Source: an uncultured Anaerolineales bacterium (lineage in GTDB: Bacteria > Chloroflexota > Anaerolineae > Anaerolineales > Villigracilaceae). Taken from it: a stretch of 11,772 nt of DNA. The notes under the pieces are model-generated. The model searched no databases. It was not told the origin of the DNA and worked only from the letters and a program-made list of their open reading frames with translations. The stretch is from assembly GCA_937928015.1 (NCBI GenBank), contig CALFXA010000235.1, positions 1 to 11,772 of the forward strand, in the 5' to 3' direction. The position numbers were made by a program, and so were the translations under genes. Shown here in pieces: positions 5,936 through 11,772 of the stretch. Positions within the stretch are counted from its first letter, which is position 1. Each line of letters begins with the position of its first letter.

Positions 5936-6214
5936 TCATCGTTCCATGCGCGGTGTATGGCGATAGTCCGCGCGATGGCCTGTGAAGACCGAACTGAGCC
6001 AGTCGGCCAGTTCGTCCACGGCGAATTTCTCTTCGTCGTCGAGCACGGTTTGGAGTTGGGCAAGGTGTTCGATCAATTCCTGCATCTGGGCACGGAATGC
6101 ATCGAACTTGTCGGGCGTGGGCTGGGCCTGCAACGCATCACGGGCGCGCTGGGCCTCGTCCAGGGCCTGCATGGCGAGGCGAATGTTCTCGGTCATCATG
6201 TCCCAGTCAGTCAT
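5936..6214 (-). CDS. Small helical protein of unknown function, 92 aa
   Basis: The reading frame stays open further upstream, but the ATG at 6214 has AAGGAG in front of it and lies just after the stop of the preceding gene, so I take it as the start. The product is almost wholly helical and acidic: MTENIRLAMQALDEAQRARDAL, a short QPTPDKFD break, then FRAQMQELIEHLAQLQTVLDDEEKF with heptad-like leucines, followed by DELADWLSSVF. No signal peptide, membrane segment or cysteines are present. I do not recognise the family. It is the last gene before the terminator, 47 nt after the MocA gene, so it is probably co-transcribed with the molybdenum-cofactor genes, though a link to their function is only positional. 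Confidence 0.7.
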   Translation of the reverse strand: MTDWDMMTENIRLAMQALDEAQRARDALQAQPTPDKFDAFRAQMQELIEHLAQLQTVLDDEEKFAVDELADWLSSVFTGHRADYRHTPRMER

Positions 6215-6261
6215 GGCGACTCCTTCCTGGAACCGAACCGTTCCATATTTAAGATAGCACG

Positions 6262-6864
6262 TCAGGGTCTGGATTTCAAGTAGTCCTCGGGCGTATCGAG
6301 GTCGGCCAGAATGGTGGGCGTGTCTACATCCACGTATTGGATCTGGTCCGCGTGCGCGTTGAGGAAATCGCGCGGGGTCTGGGAAGGTGCGAGCGCCAGC
6401 AACTCCTCCCACAGCGGACGCGCCACCAGCCAGGGATGTCCGCGCCGCTTTTGGAAGGAGGGCACGACCAGGCTTGCTCCGCTTTGACGGAAGGCCGCGC
6501 ACACGGCCTCCACGCTTCGCGCCTGGACCTGGGGCTGGTCGCCGAGGCCGATGAGGACTGCCTCCGCCTCGGCAGCCTCCGCAAGCAGGTGACGCAGTCC
6601 GCATTGCATGGACGAGAGCATTTCGCCGCTGGCATATTCGGGGTTGAAAACGGTATGCGCTGTGTCGCCGACCAGGGCTGTGATCGAATCGTGCAGCGCG
6701 CCCGTGACGACGACGATCTTGTCCACGCCTGCCGCGCGGAAGGCGGCGAGGACGGTTTGCAGCACGGTGCTTTCGCCCCAGGGCAGCAGCATCTTGGGCT
6801 GGCCCATACGTTTTGATTGTCCTGCTGCGAGAATCAGGGCGGCGATTTTAGAGCGTTTCATCAT
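6262..6864 (-). CDS. MocA-type molybdenum cofactor cytidylyltransferase, 200 aa
   Basis: This is a nucleotidyltransferase of the MobA/MocA fold, expected to transfer CMP from CTP to molybdopterin-Mo to give the dinucleotide cofactor used by xanthine-dehydrogenase-type hydroxylases. The N-terminal signature is ALILAAGQSKRMGQPKMLLPWG (9-30), a G-rich nucleotide loop plus the R and K expected there. VVTGA, NPEYASGEMLSSMQCGL, IGLGDQPQV and the closing VDVDTPTILADLDTPEDY all follow family order. GDQP rather than a D-x-P favours MocA over the guanylyltransferase MobA. Two adjacent ATG codons (6864, 6861) are both possible starts. They overlap the end of the upstream fusion gene by 14-17 nt, with GGTGG as the only ribosome-binding candidate, so expression is probably coupled. 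It is one of two MocA domains encoded back to back. Confidence 0.88.
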   Translation of the reverse strand: MMKRSKIAALILAAGQSKRMGQPKMLLPWGESTVLQTVLAAFRAAGVDKIVVVTGALHDSITALVGDTAHTVFNPEYASGEMLSSMQCGLRHLLAEAAEAEAVLIGLGDQPQVQARSVEAVCAAFRQSGASLVVPSFQKRRGHPWLVARPLWEELLALAPSQTPRDFLNAHADQIQYVDVDTPTILADLDTPEDYLKSRP

Positions 6865-8230
6865 CCACCAGCCTGCGATATTGTTCGGGTGTGTCCACGT
6901 CCAGCAATAAACGATCGTCATGCCAGGGCAGGTACGCGGGCGGAAATTTATGGAAGACGCCGCGCCCGCCGATGTCGCCTTGCAAGGAGAGCAAATCAGG
7001 GAAGGTGACTCGGTCGAAGAGCACGGGGTTGGCGCGTGCATCCTGCACCATCGGCGCGAGTACAGGCGGCAGGTCGAGGCGGTGACGCTCGACCAATGCC
7101 CTCAATATCGTTGCAGTCACCTGCGGTTGGTCAGCCAGCAGGAAGATGCCTCCTCCCATCCTCCCCCATTTTCTTTGAAAATGGGGGAGGTGTCCCGTAG
7201 GGATGGAGGGGGCCAACGCATTGATGCTTGCACGAATCGAACTGGCCTGCCCCTCCTGCCAGGACTCATTGCGGATGATCTGCACGGGCAAACCTTGCAA
7301 CGCAGTTTCCACTTCCTCGGCGTACGCGCCCGTGACGACCAGCACAGGATCGAGGCCAGTGGACAAAGCCGTCTGCGCCACGACGCGCACGAAGGGAGTC
7401 CCGCGCCAGTCAAGCAGTTGCTTGGGCTGACCGTAGCGCGTGGATGCGCCCGCCGCGAGGATGATCCCTGCGATGGGTTCGAAGGTCTGGAAGGTTGTGG
7501 GGGAGTGCAGCGCGCCGACAATAACAGAGTCGAAGGCGGGCAAGAGCAGGTTGGCGAGCTTCCCGCCCAGCGCTTGCAGTTCAGGCGTGTCGGCCTGGTT
7601 GAGCAAGGCAACCCTGCGTGCAGGGTCGGGGATGTTCTTCAGCCCGCCCTGCGAGTGAGTCAAGATACGCGCCAGGGCTTTGGGTGTGACCACCGCACCG
7701 AGTGGAAGTCCGCTGAGACGCGAGAAGATCTCGGGGCGGTGGACGAATTCATCCGTCAACGGACGGCCCAACCCCGTCAGCCCTGCAACGACCAAGACCA
7801 GGTCCGCGAAATCGGGCAGGGGCGGTTCATGGTTGGCGGGCGCCTTGAGTGGATGTCCGCGCGAGCCGTCGGCTTCGATTAGCAGGGGCCAGCCTCGGGC
7901 GGCGCATTCCGCTCGTAAACGGGCGAGCGGCTCGGGGTCCAGGGGACGGGTGCGCGTCCCATCCAGCGGACCCGTGACCAGAGTCAAGCCGCTCGCGGGT
8001 AGGTGATCCAAATCGGCTGAGGTTTGTGCGATCAGGTGATAGTCGGCCAGGGGAATCTGCCATTCGCCGAGGTGCGAGGTGGCGGTGAGGATGACAACGG
8101 CTGGACCCTGTGGCACAGAGAGCCAATCGCGCGCGAGCCGAAACAGGGCGCCGGTCTTTCCGCCCGCGCCAACCGCCGCCACGGTGATGGGCTTGACAGG
8201 AAGTGTTCGCAGAGCCTGGGCGAGGTTCAT
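6848..8230 (-). CDS. YqeC-MocA fusion: hydroxylase accessory protein plus cytidylyltransferase, 460 aa
   Basis: Residues 1-240 match YqeC, the accessory protein of selenium-dependent molybdenum hydroxylase clusters: P-loop VGAGGKTGALF (20-30), LTATSH (48-53), IEADGSRGHPLKAP (118-131), NHEPPLPDFADLVLVV and the late VALLNQAD (a GTPase-like NKxD-type segment). Residues 253-460 form a MocA-type nucleotidyltransferase: GIILAAGASTRYGQPKQLL (255-273), VVTGAYAEEV, NESWQEGQASSIR (321-333), LLADQPQVT (364-372) and VDTPEQYRRL near the end. YqeC and MocA are usually separate; here they are joined in one frame. Residues 341-361 have no counterpart in the following MocA paralogue and are encoded by a long palindrome. 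There is no good ribosome-binding site; a TATAAT lies 6 nt before the ATG. No hydroxylase gene is in the window. Confidence 0.9.
   Translation of the reverse strand: MNLAQALRTLPVKPITVAAVGAGGKTGALFRLARDWLSVPQGPAVVILTATSHLGEWQIPLADYHLIAQTSADLDHLPASGLTLVTGPLDGTRTRPLDPEPLARLRAECAARGWPLLIEADGSRGHPLKAPANHEPPLPDFADLVLVVAGLTGLGRPLTDEFVHRPEIFSRLSGLPLGAVVTPKALARILTHSQGGLKNIPDPARRVALLNQADTPELQALGGKLANLLLPAFDSVIVGALHSPTTFQTFEPIAGIILAAGASTRYGQPKQLLDWRGTPFVRVVAQTALSTGLDPVLVVTGAYAEEVETALQGLPVQIIRNESWQEGQASSIRASINALAPSIPTGHLPHFQRKWGRMGGGIFLLADQPQVTATILRALVERHRLDLPPVLAPMVQDARANPVLFDRVTFPDLLSLQGDIGGRGVFHKFPPAYLPWHDDRLLLDVDTPEQYRRLVDDETL
7151..7213 (-). repeat. Palindromic element inserted in frame in the YqeC-MocA gene
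   Basis: CCTCCCCCATTTTC (7160-7173) and its exact complement (7177-7190) form a 14-bp stem with a TTT loop. A second small stem TCCC-GTA-GGGA (7192-7202) and imperfectly complementary outer arms (about 7151-7159 against 7203-7213) surround it. The DNA is read through in frame as about 21 residues (IPTGHLPHFQRKWGRMGGG is its core). A length and composition mismatch with the neighbouring paralogue marks it as an insertion. It resembles REP/MITE-like or Rickettsia-palindromic-element-like behaviour. Exact boundaries and target duplication cannot be fixed from one copy. Confidence 0.7.
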
Positions 8231-8236
8231 GCGGCG

Positions 8237-8242
8237 ATTATA
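8237..8242 (-). promoter_or_regulatory. TATAAT box directly before the YqeC-MocA start
   Basis: On the minus strand TATAAT is followed by CGCCGC and then the ATG at 8230, so a transcript from it would begin at or next to the start codon (leaderless). It fits the lack of a ribosome-binding site. There is no convincing -35 box, so this may be chance. Confidence 0.3.
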
Positions 8243-8260
8243 AGGGATAAGCGCGAGGAG

Positions 8261-8788
8261 TTATTGGGCAGCGTTTTTGGGTGGGTTGATCTCACTGGCC
8301 AAGAGGATGTGCACCCGCTTCAAGATCATGAACAGGGTCAGGATGAAGTTGATGACCAGGAAATAGATTACCAGATTGAGCGCGAGGGTGAAATACGGCC
8401 AATTCGTTTCGACGAAGAGCAGCAGGAGCAGGGCAATGGAGAGGACTGCCACCAGGATGCAGAATGATATGTTTGCGTAGATTTGGCTGAGGAATTTCCT
8501 GCGCAGGGTGGCCTGTGCATGGGCGCCGCCTTCCTTGCGCAGGATGTCGTAGATGAGCAACAGCAGGTTGAATAGTAAGGCGGAGAAGACCGAGAGGGAG
8601 GTGATGAGCGCGTTGATGGCATCCAGGTCGAGGGTGAAGCGCAGGAGGAAGGTCAGGAACAGGGAGGCGGCAGTGGGTGTGACCAGGAACAATAATATGT
8701 CCTCGACCGAAATCCTGTTGTTGGCGAAGTTGCGCAGCGTGCGGATATGGTCAGTGACGATCACCCAAATGTTGACCTTGCTAAACAT
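8261..8788 (-). CDS. Four-helix membrane protein, partner of the 310-aa protein, 175 aa
   Basis: I chose the ATG at 8788 because it overlaps the stop of the upstream gene by 8 nt (ATGTTTAG); the frame extends further but without a ribosome-binding site. Four hydrophobic segments are visible: about 31-51, 59-82, 102-126 (LVAVLSIALLLLLFV) and 133-156. Basic residues in the N-terminus (K4, R16, R19, R25), in the 2-3 loop (RKEGG...LRRK, 84-98) and after the last helix (KRVH) predict both ends inside. No enzymatic motif, signal peptide or known transporter signature is seen. I do not recognise the family. Coupling to a soluble partner suggests a membrane effector or anchor, comparable in layout to RexB; that comparison is by architecture only. 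Confidence 0.8.
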   Translation of the reverse strand: MFSKVNIWVIVTDHIRTLRNFANNRISVEDILLFLVTPTAASLFLTFLLRFTLDLDAINALITSLSVFSALLFNLLLLIYDILRKEGGAHAQATLRRKFLSQIYANISFCILVAVLSIALLLLLFVETNWPYFTLALNLVIYFLVINFILTLFMILKRVHILLASEINPPKNAAQ

Positions 8789-9713
8789 CCCTGGTCTCCA
8801 GGCCGATGGATGGCAGAATCTCCCTGACAATCTCCCTGGCGACGCGGTCGATGCTGGCGTAGACGGGGTGTCCGCCGTACATCTCGATTCGGTTCGTGAT
8901 GTTGTAATCGGCGCGGAAACTGCCAGGCTCGGTTAGGTCCATGGTGCGGCGTTTGCCGTTCATGTCGAACTCGATCTTGACCGTGTCATAGTCCAGCCCT
9001 TTGACCTGCACGAATTCCCTGGCACTCATCTGTCCGCGCAGCACATCCTGAATTTCCTTGCCCATGGAGAATGCCGCGCCCCGCTTGGCCTTGACCTGCA
9101 ATTCTATGGTGCTGCCTTGTTCGTCGACTCCCATCTTGACCGCGTCTGCGATGTCGGTGGGGACCTTGAAGCGCACGAAGCGCAGTTTAGTGACCCGCCC
9201 CTTGGAGAAGTATTGCTTGATCAGCCGCTCGGGCACCAGGCGGTCGAGTTCCAGGTCGCATTCGCTGCATTTCCGTTTGAGGAAGGTTCTGAAATCGCGC
9301 TCGAACTGGCTGTTGATGCCCGTATTGCCTTCCATCTCGAACGCGACCAGGGCTTTGGTGCCCTCGCTGGGAATTACCATCAGGAAATAGAATGGCAGCA
9401 TTTCCGCTTCGCTGACCGAACGCTCGTGGGTAATCTCACGTTTTCGGATGTTCACGAGCGAGCTCTTGATGCCGTACTCACCCCGTTCCAGCAGCCCGCT
9501 GAGTGTGCATCCGCTCTTGCGGAGATGCGAAGCCCGCAGTAGGGACTGGCTGTCGGTGTCGTTGGTGGGCCTTTCTTCGAGATGATCAAGGTATTCCGTG
9601 AGCAGGCTGAACAAGTTCTGTCCCCCAGGCAGAGTGTGCAGGTCATAATATGTGAGGTTCTTCTGGTTGCTCCTCACCCGCAGCACGTACGTCGAGATCG
9701 TGACGCTTTTCAT
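8781..9713 (-). CDS. Soluble protein of unknown family, first gene of a two-gene unit, 310 aa
   Basis: The start at 9713 is fixed by AAGGAGG six bases upstream; the longer frame from 9755 would overlap the promoter. There is no signal peptide or membrane segment. The N-terminus is SVTISTYVLRVRSNQKNLTYYDL, then FSLLTEYLDHLEE (35-47), a conserved-looking SGLLERGEYGIKSSLVNI (72-89), and EMLPFYFLMVIPSEGTKALVAFEM (104-127). GNTGINSQFERDFRTFLKRK (129-148) and a basic mid-region with C149 and C152 in KCSECDL come next. The C-terminal half is beta-rich (STIELQVKAKRG, DTVKIEFDMNGKRRTMDL) and ends in a helix. No catalytic motif is recognised. It has its own promoter and overlaps the four-helix membrane gene. 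The order soluble sensor-like protein then membrane protein is that of RexA/RexB-type abortive systems; homology is not shown. Confidence 0.82.
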   Translation of the reverse strand: MKSVTISTYVLRVRSNQKNLTYYDLHTLPGGQNLFSLLTEYLDHLEERPTNDTDSQSLLRASHLRKSGCTLSGLLERGEYGIKSSLVNIRKREITHERSVSEAEMLPFYFLMVIPSEGTKALVAFEMEGNTGINSQFERDFRTFLKRKCSECDLELDRLVPERLIKQYFSKGRVTKLRFVRFKVPTDIADAVKMGVDEQGSTIELQVKAKRGAAFSMGKEIQDVLRGQMSAREFVQVKGLDYDTVKIEFDMNGKRRTMDLTEPGSFRADYNITNRIEMYGGHPVYASIDRVAREIVREILPSIGLETRDV

Positions 9714-9753
9714 TGGGACCTCCTTGGGAAGGCCAACGCGATTCGTTACGATC

Positions 9754-9783
9754 ATTATACAGTCAATGGAAGTCCGAATTCAA
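9754..9783 (-). promoter_or_regulatory. Predicted promoter of the two-gene soluble/membrane unit
   Basis: On the minus strand TTGAAT (9778-9783) and a perfect TATAAT (9754-9759) are 18 bp apart. The start would be near 9747, about 34 nt before the ATG at 9713. It lies directly after the terminator of the preceding gene, so the two-gene unit is transcriptionally independent on its 5' side. Confidence 0.55.
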
Positions 9784-9797
9784 GATGAAGGCGTGGA

Positions 9798-9841
9798 ATC
9801 AAAAACATCGGAGATTTGTGAGAATCTCCGATGTTTTTGAT
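9798..9841 (-). terminator. Terminator of the DUF4190-like gene (19-bp perfect stem)
   Basis: ATCAAAAACATCGGAGATT (9798-9816) and its exact complement (9823-9841) enclose a 6-nt loop. The A-run on one arm and T-run on the other make it usable in both directions. It begins 18 nt after the stop at 9860 on the minus strand. Confidence 0.85.
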
Positions 9842-9859
9842 GTAAGAGCAGGCTTGGAC

Positions 9860-10198
9860 CTAATTGTTGAAGCCGCCCGAGGCGCCGACGATTCCCACCA
9901 CGAAGACGAAGTAGGCGATGACACAGCAGATGCCCAGCACGGCCAGGCCGACCCCGACCCAGCCCATGATGATACCTGCCGTGGCCATGCCGTCGCCCGA
10001 AGCGGTGGGCGGGACGGCACGCGTCTCCTTGCGGGCCATGTTGCCTGTAATGATGGCGACGATGGAGGCCACCACAGGGAAGAGGGTAAAGCCCAGAATG
10101 CCCGCAATCATGCTGACCAGGGCCAGCGTGCTGGAGGGTAGGGCGACGGGCGGCATGCCGCCATAATTCGGGGGTTGTGGATAGTCAGACTGGTTCAT
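9860..10198 (-). CDS. DUF4190-like two-helix membrane protein, 112 aa
   Basis: A proline-rich, tyrosine-containing N-terminus (DYPQPPNYGGMPPVALP) precedes two hydrophobic segments, about 25-51 (LALVSMIAGILGFTLFPVVASIVAII) and 72-103. TGNMARKETR lies between them. The first-helix/GHMARxxIR/second-helix order with GDGMATAGIIMGW is the DUF4190 pattern (family from memory). AAGGAG precedes the ATG. It is probably a single-gene transcript: an extended -10 lies upstream and a strong terminator downstream. The role of DUF4190 proteins is not established. Confidence 0.85.
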   Translation of the reverse strand: MNQSDYPQPPNYGGMPPVALPSSTLALVSMIAGILGFTLFPVVASIVAIITGNMARKETRAVPPTASGDGMATAGIIMGWVGVGLAVLGICCVIAYFVFVVGIVGASGGFNN

Positions 10199-10229
10199 GA
10201 AGATCTCCTTGTTCGATGATATTCAATCC

Positions 10230-10238
10230 AGTATAGCA
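10230..10238 (-). promoter_or_regulatory. Extended -10 promoter of the DUF4190-like gene
   Basis: On the minus strand TGC-TATACT gives an extended -10 element (TGn plus 5 of 6) 31 nt before the ATG at 10198. No clear -35 is needed for that class. The remaining gap up to 10382 shows no gene and no convincing terminator for the lipoprotein gene. Confidence 0.4.
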
Positions 10239-10382
10239 TTTTTTCCATGGAGAAGAGGTGGATGAATTTCCTGTTTTTGCCGCATAGGTCGCGGCGTCGC
10301 TCTCGGGTTGGCAGTCGCACAACTTGGTGTTTCTTACCCTCATGCCGTCCAGTGCAAAAGAACCTCGGCGGACCTGGAGCGT

Positions 10383-10817
10383 TCATTCCTCCACGATGAT
10401 TTGAAGCTCTTTTTCCAGAGTCTGCCCGCCGACCATGGTCCCCTTGCACGCTACAAAAACCTTGAAAGTAAAGGTCCCTGCCTGCTCTGGCGTGCCGCTG
10501 ATCTTTGCACCATCTTCGCCGTCCACGAAAACCAACTCCAGACCGGCGGGAAGCTCTCCGCTGGAAACGAATACGCTATCCACAGGTGTGACGTTATCGC
10601 TAATATGGAGATCGACTTCATATTCCACGCCGACTTGCGCCTTGGGAAAGGTGTCGGGTTCGATTTTGAGCACAATGGGAGACGGCGTAAAAATATAATT
10701 GAATGTGGGTGTCGCTTCTGCGCGGGGAAAACCGGGGAACAGGGAACAGGCAAAGGAGAGGATTGGAACGAGCAGCGCCACAAACCAGATATGTTTTTTC
10801 ATGATTCTTATATCCAT
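10383..10817 (-). CDS. Lipoprotein with putative Ig-like (He_PIG) domain, 144 aa
   Basis: A hydrophobic signal (KKHIWFVALLVPILSFACS) ends in the lipobox LSFAC, so the mature protein would start with a lipidated Cys (C24 from this start). After a Pro/Thr linker (GFPRAEATPTFNYIFTPSP) comes one Ig-like domain with the signature PAGLELVF...KISGTPEQAGTFTFKVFVAC (He_PIG-type), ending ELQIIVEE. Two starts are possible. I give 10817 because its ATG overlaps the upstream stop as TAATG; the alternative at 10802 (MKKHIW) would give 139 residues. Neither has a strong ribosome-binding site, which favours coupling. It is probably a surface or periplasmic binding module; the ligand is unknown. Confidence 0.8.
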   Translation of the reverse strand: MDIRIMKKHIWFVALLVPILSFACSLFPGFPRAEATPTFNYIFTPSPIVLKIEPDTFPKAQVGVEYEVDLHISDNVTPVDSVFVSSGELPAGLELVFVDGEDGAKISGTPEQAGTFTFKVFVACKGTMVGGQTLEKELQIIVEE

Positions 10818-11362
10818 TACACGGTGGGACGAATGGGTGTGCCGCAAAACCCGCATTCAAGGGTGCCGACCTCCGTCCAGGTCACTTCGCTCTGTCGGAG
10901 GGGCGCGCCGCAATTCGGACAGTTACTCGGCAGACGGCTCAATTGCGCGGCGCGCGGATCGAGAGGAGCGGACTGCGGAATCTTGTCGCCGAATTCCCTG
11001 GTCAGTGCCTCGGCAGCCGATTTCATGCCGCGTCTGGTCAATTCACCCGTCAGGTCCTTGTAAAGCGCGGAAGCCTGCGGGACGAGATCGTATTGCAGTA
11101 ACAGGGTCAACGCCGCACGGGCCTGCGTCAGGGCAGCTTCGTTGCGGCTCCTGGCAAAGACCAATGCCGCCTGGGAATGCAGGGCTGCGGCGCGTTTGGG
11201 CTGGTTGGCGGACCTGAGCACCTCCGCCAGTTTGGCGAAGATGGGCGCGGCCTGCGCGGGCTTGTTATTTTCCAGCAGGGAATTGGCTTCTTCGAGCCTG
11301 CGCTGTTCGGAGGGTTGCAGGGCGCTGTCTCTTGCAGTGGGGTCGGAGGGATCGTAGGGCAT
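10817..11362 (-). CDS. Helical-repeat (TPR-like) protein with C-terminal zinc ribbon, 181 aa
   Basis: Residues 15-125 are alanine/leucine-rich helix pairs of TPR-like spacing (RRLEEANSLLENNKPAQAAPIFAKLAEVL, then KRAAALHSQAALVFARSRNEAALTQARAAL in adjacent repeats). After a Pro-rich linker (130-146) come two CxxC pairs, CPNCG (148-152) and CGFCG (170-174), spaced 18 residues, a classical zinc ribbon. There is no signal peptide. I do not recognise the protein; the combination suggests a scaffold or adaptor. Its stop overlaps the lipoprotein ATG by one base, so the two are probably made together. The ribosome-binding site is weak (GAGAG). Confidence 0.8.
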   Translation of the reverse strand: MPYDPSDPTARDSALQPSEQRRLEEANSLLENNKPAQAAPIFAKLAEVLRSANQPKRAAALHSQAALVFARSRNEAALTQARAALTLLLQYDLVPQASALYKDLTGELTRRGMKSAAEALTREFGDKIPQSAPLDPRAAQLSRLPSNCPNCGAPLRQSEVTWTEVGTLECGFCGTPIRPTV

Positions 11363-11416
11363 GGGGCTATTCTCTCGCGAAATCTTTTCTCTTGAAATCC
11401 TACATCTGTCTTATAT

Positions 11417-11671
11417 CTATAATCGAACCAGCCTTACTAATTTCTTGTTGACTTCCACGGTTTCAACCTTCCAGCCCGCATTGGTCCACGCACGCAAATT
11501 GAGGTGATTGCCTTCTTTTTCATGCAGCCACCATCTCTCATCTTCATACGCGGACGAGGGCAATTTGAATTTCAATATTCCTTCAATCTGATTGAAGGAA
11601 AGTCTCGCCTCTTTTTGGCTTGTTGGAAGGGCCAGAAGATAATTTTTGAGCGGAGTATATTTGCCAGTCAT
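11417..11671 (-). CDS. DUF7662-like small protein, 84 aa
   Basis: The product is a short soluble protein. It reads KYTPLKNYLLALPTSQKEARLSFNQIEGIL, LPSSAYEDERWWLHEKEGN, LRAWTNAGWKVETV and VRLVRL. The order Y-x-P-L-x-x-Y-L, LSFxxIExI, LPxSA, a WW pair and AWxxAGWxVExV matches my memory of a small bacterial family annotated DUF7662; the name is recalled, not searched. AAAGGG precedes the ATG. It begins 2 nt after the stop of the partial upstream gene, so the two are probably co-transcribed. Function is unknown. Confidence 0.72.
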   Translation of the reverse strand: MTGKYTPLKNYLLALPTSQKEARLSFNQIEGILKFKLPSSAYEDERWWLHEKEGNHLNLRAWTNAGWKVETVEVNKKLVRLVRL

Positions 11672-11673
11672 GG

Positions 11674-11772
11674 CTACCCTTTCAGTTTGCGTTTGACTTC
11701 AAGAATAAGTCTTCCACTTTTTTTCTTGCCCAGGGAGTTCGACGCAAGAACTTCAGACTGGACTGGATGCTG
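11674..11772 (-). CDS. C-terminal fragment of an unidentified protein (runs off right edge)
   Basis: On the minus strand one frame is open from the window edge to TAG at 11674, giving 32 residues that end SLGKKKSGRLILEVKRKLKG. It is lysine-rich with no recognised motif. The stop lies 2 nt before the next ATG, a typical operon junction, which is the main reason to believe it. Identity needs the neighbouring sequence. Confidence 0.5.
   Translation of the reverse strand, partial: QHPVQSEVLASNSLGKKKSGRLILEVKRKLKG

Noticed and set aside
6215..6604. 130-residue N-terminal extension of the small helical protein
   Set aside because: That stretch is the opposite frame of the MocA gene, is Arg/Gly/Pro-rich like a shadow frame, and the ATG at 6214 has AAGGAG.
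10271..10300. GCCGC/GCGGC hairpin as terminator of the lipoprotein operon
   Set aside because: The stem is 5 bp and is followed by A residues, not T, on the minus strand.
10308..11217. Long plus-strand open frames across the lipoprotein and zinc-ribbon genes
   Set aside because: They have no ribosome-binding site or recognisable domains and are antisense to two genes with clear signal, lipobox and CxxC motifs.

Overview
The window is about 11.8 kb of fairly GC-rich, densely coding bacterial chromosome. Nearly every gene lies on the minus strand. Layout and family content (a microcystin-dependent-protein style collar triplet, a fused YqeC/MocA protein, a DUF4190 protein, an Asp-box Tat protein and an Ig-like lipoprotein) suggest an environmental bacterium, possibly Anaerolineae (Chloroflexota). 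The taxonomic guess is inference only; there is no rRNA or other marker gene here.

Reading along the minus strand from the right edge: (1) 11772-10383, a run of small genes: the C-terminus of an unidentified protein, an 84-residue DUF7662-like protein, a helical-repeat protein with a C-terminal zinc ribbon, and an Ig-like lipoprotein joined to it by a TAATG overlap. (2) 10198-9860, a DUF4190-like membrane protein followed by a 19-bp-stem terminator. (3) 9713-8261, a two-gene unit with its own promoter: a 310-residue soluble protein and an 8-nt-overlapping four-helix membrane protein. Neither is recognised. The architecture recalls lambda RexA/RexB and it is the best candidate here for an undescribed system. 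(4) 8230-5936, a molybdenum-hydroxylase maturation operon (YqeC-MocA fusion, a second MocA, a small helical protein) ending at a terminator. The fusion gene carries an in-frame palindromic insert. (5) 5804-4205, a lipid kinase and a PlsC-type acyltransferase, overlapping by 8 nt, both expected to make phosphatidic acid.

The one plus-strand gene (3830-4150) encodes a small Tat-exported protein with an Asp-box. It converges on the lipid operon at a bidirectional terminator. The gene-poor, AT-rich stretch 3447-3829 is a divergent control region. It holds a plus promoter whose predicted transcript begins with a hairpin. It also holds a minus promoter with a leader of about 155 nt containing a terminator-like hairpin and a possible 28-codon leader ORF.

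Downstream of that leader on the minus strand is a cassette: GNAT acetyltransferase, DUF6916-like protein and three tandem phage-tail-collar paralogues (2540-963), closed by a terminator. A large secreted adhesin-like protein (805 to beyond the left edge) follows. The cassette has no phage genes around it and looks like a chromosomal surface-structure system whose function is not established. No tRNA, rRNA, CRISPR array, transposase or integrase was found.
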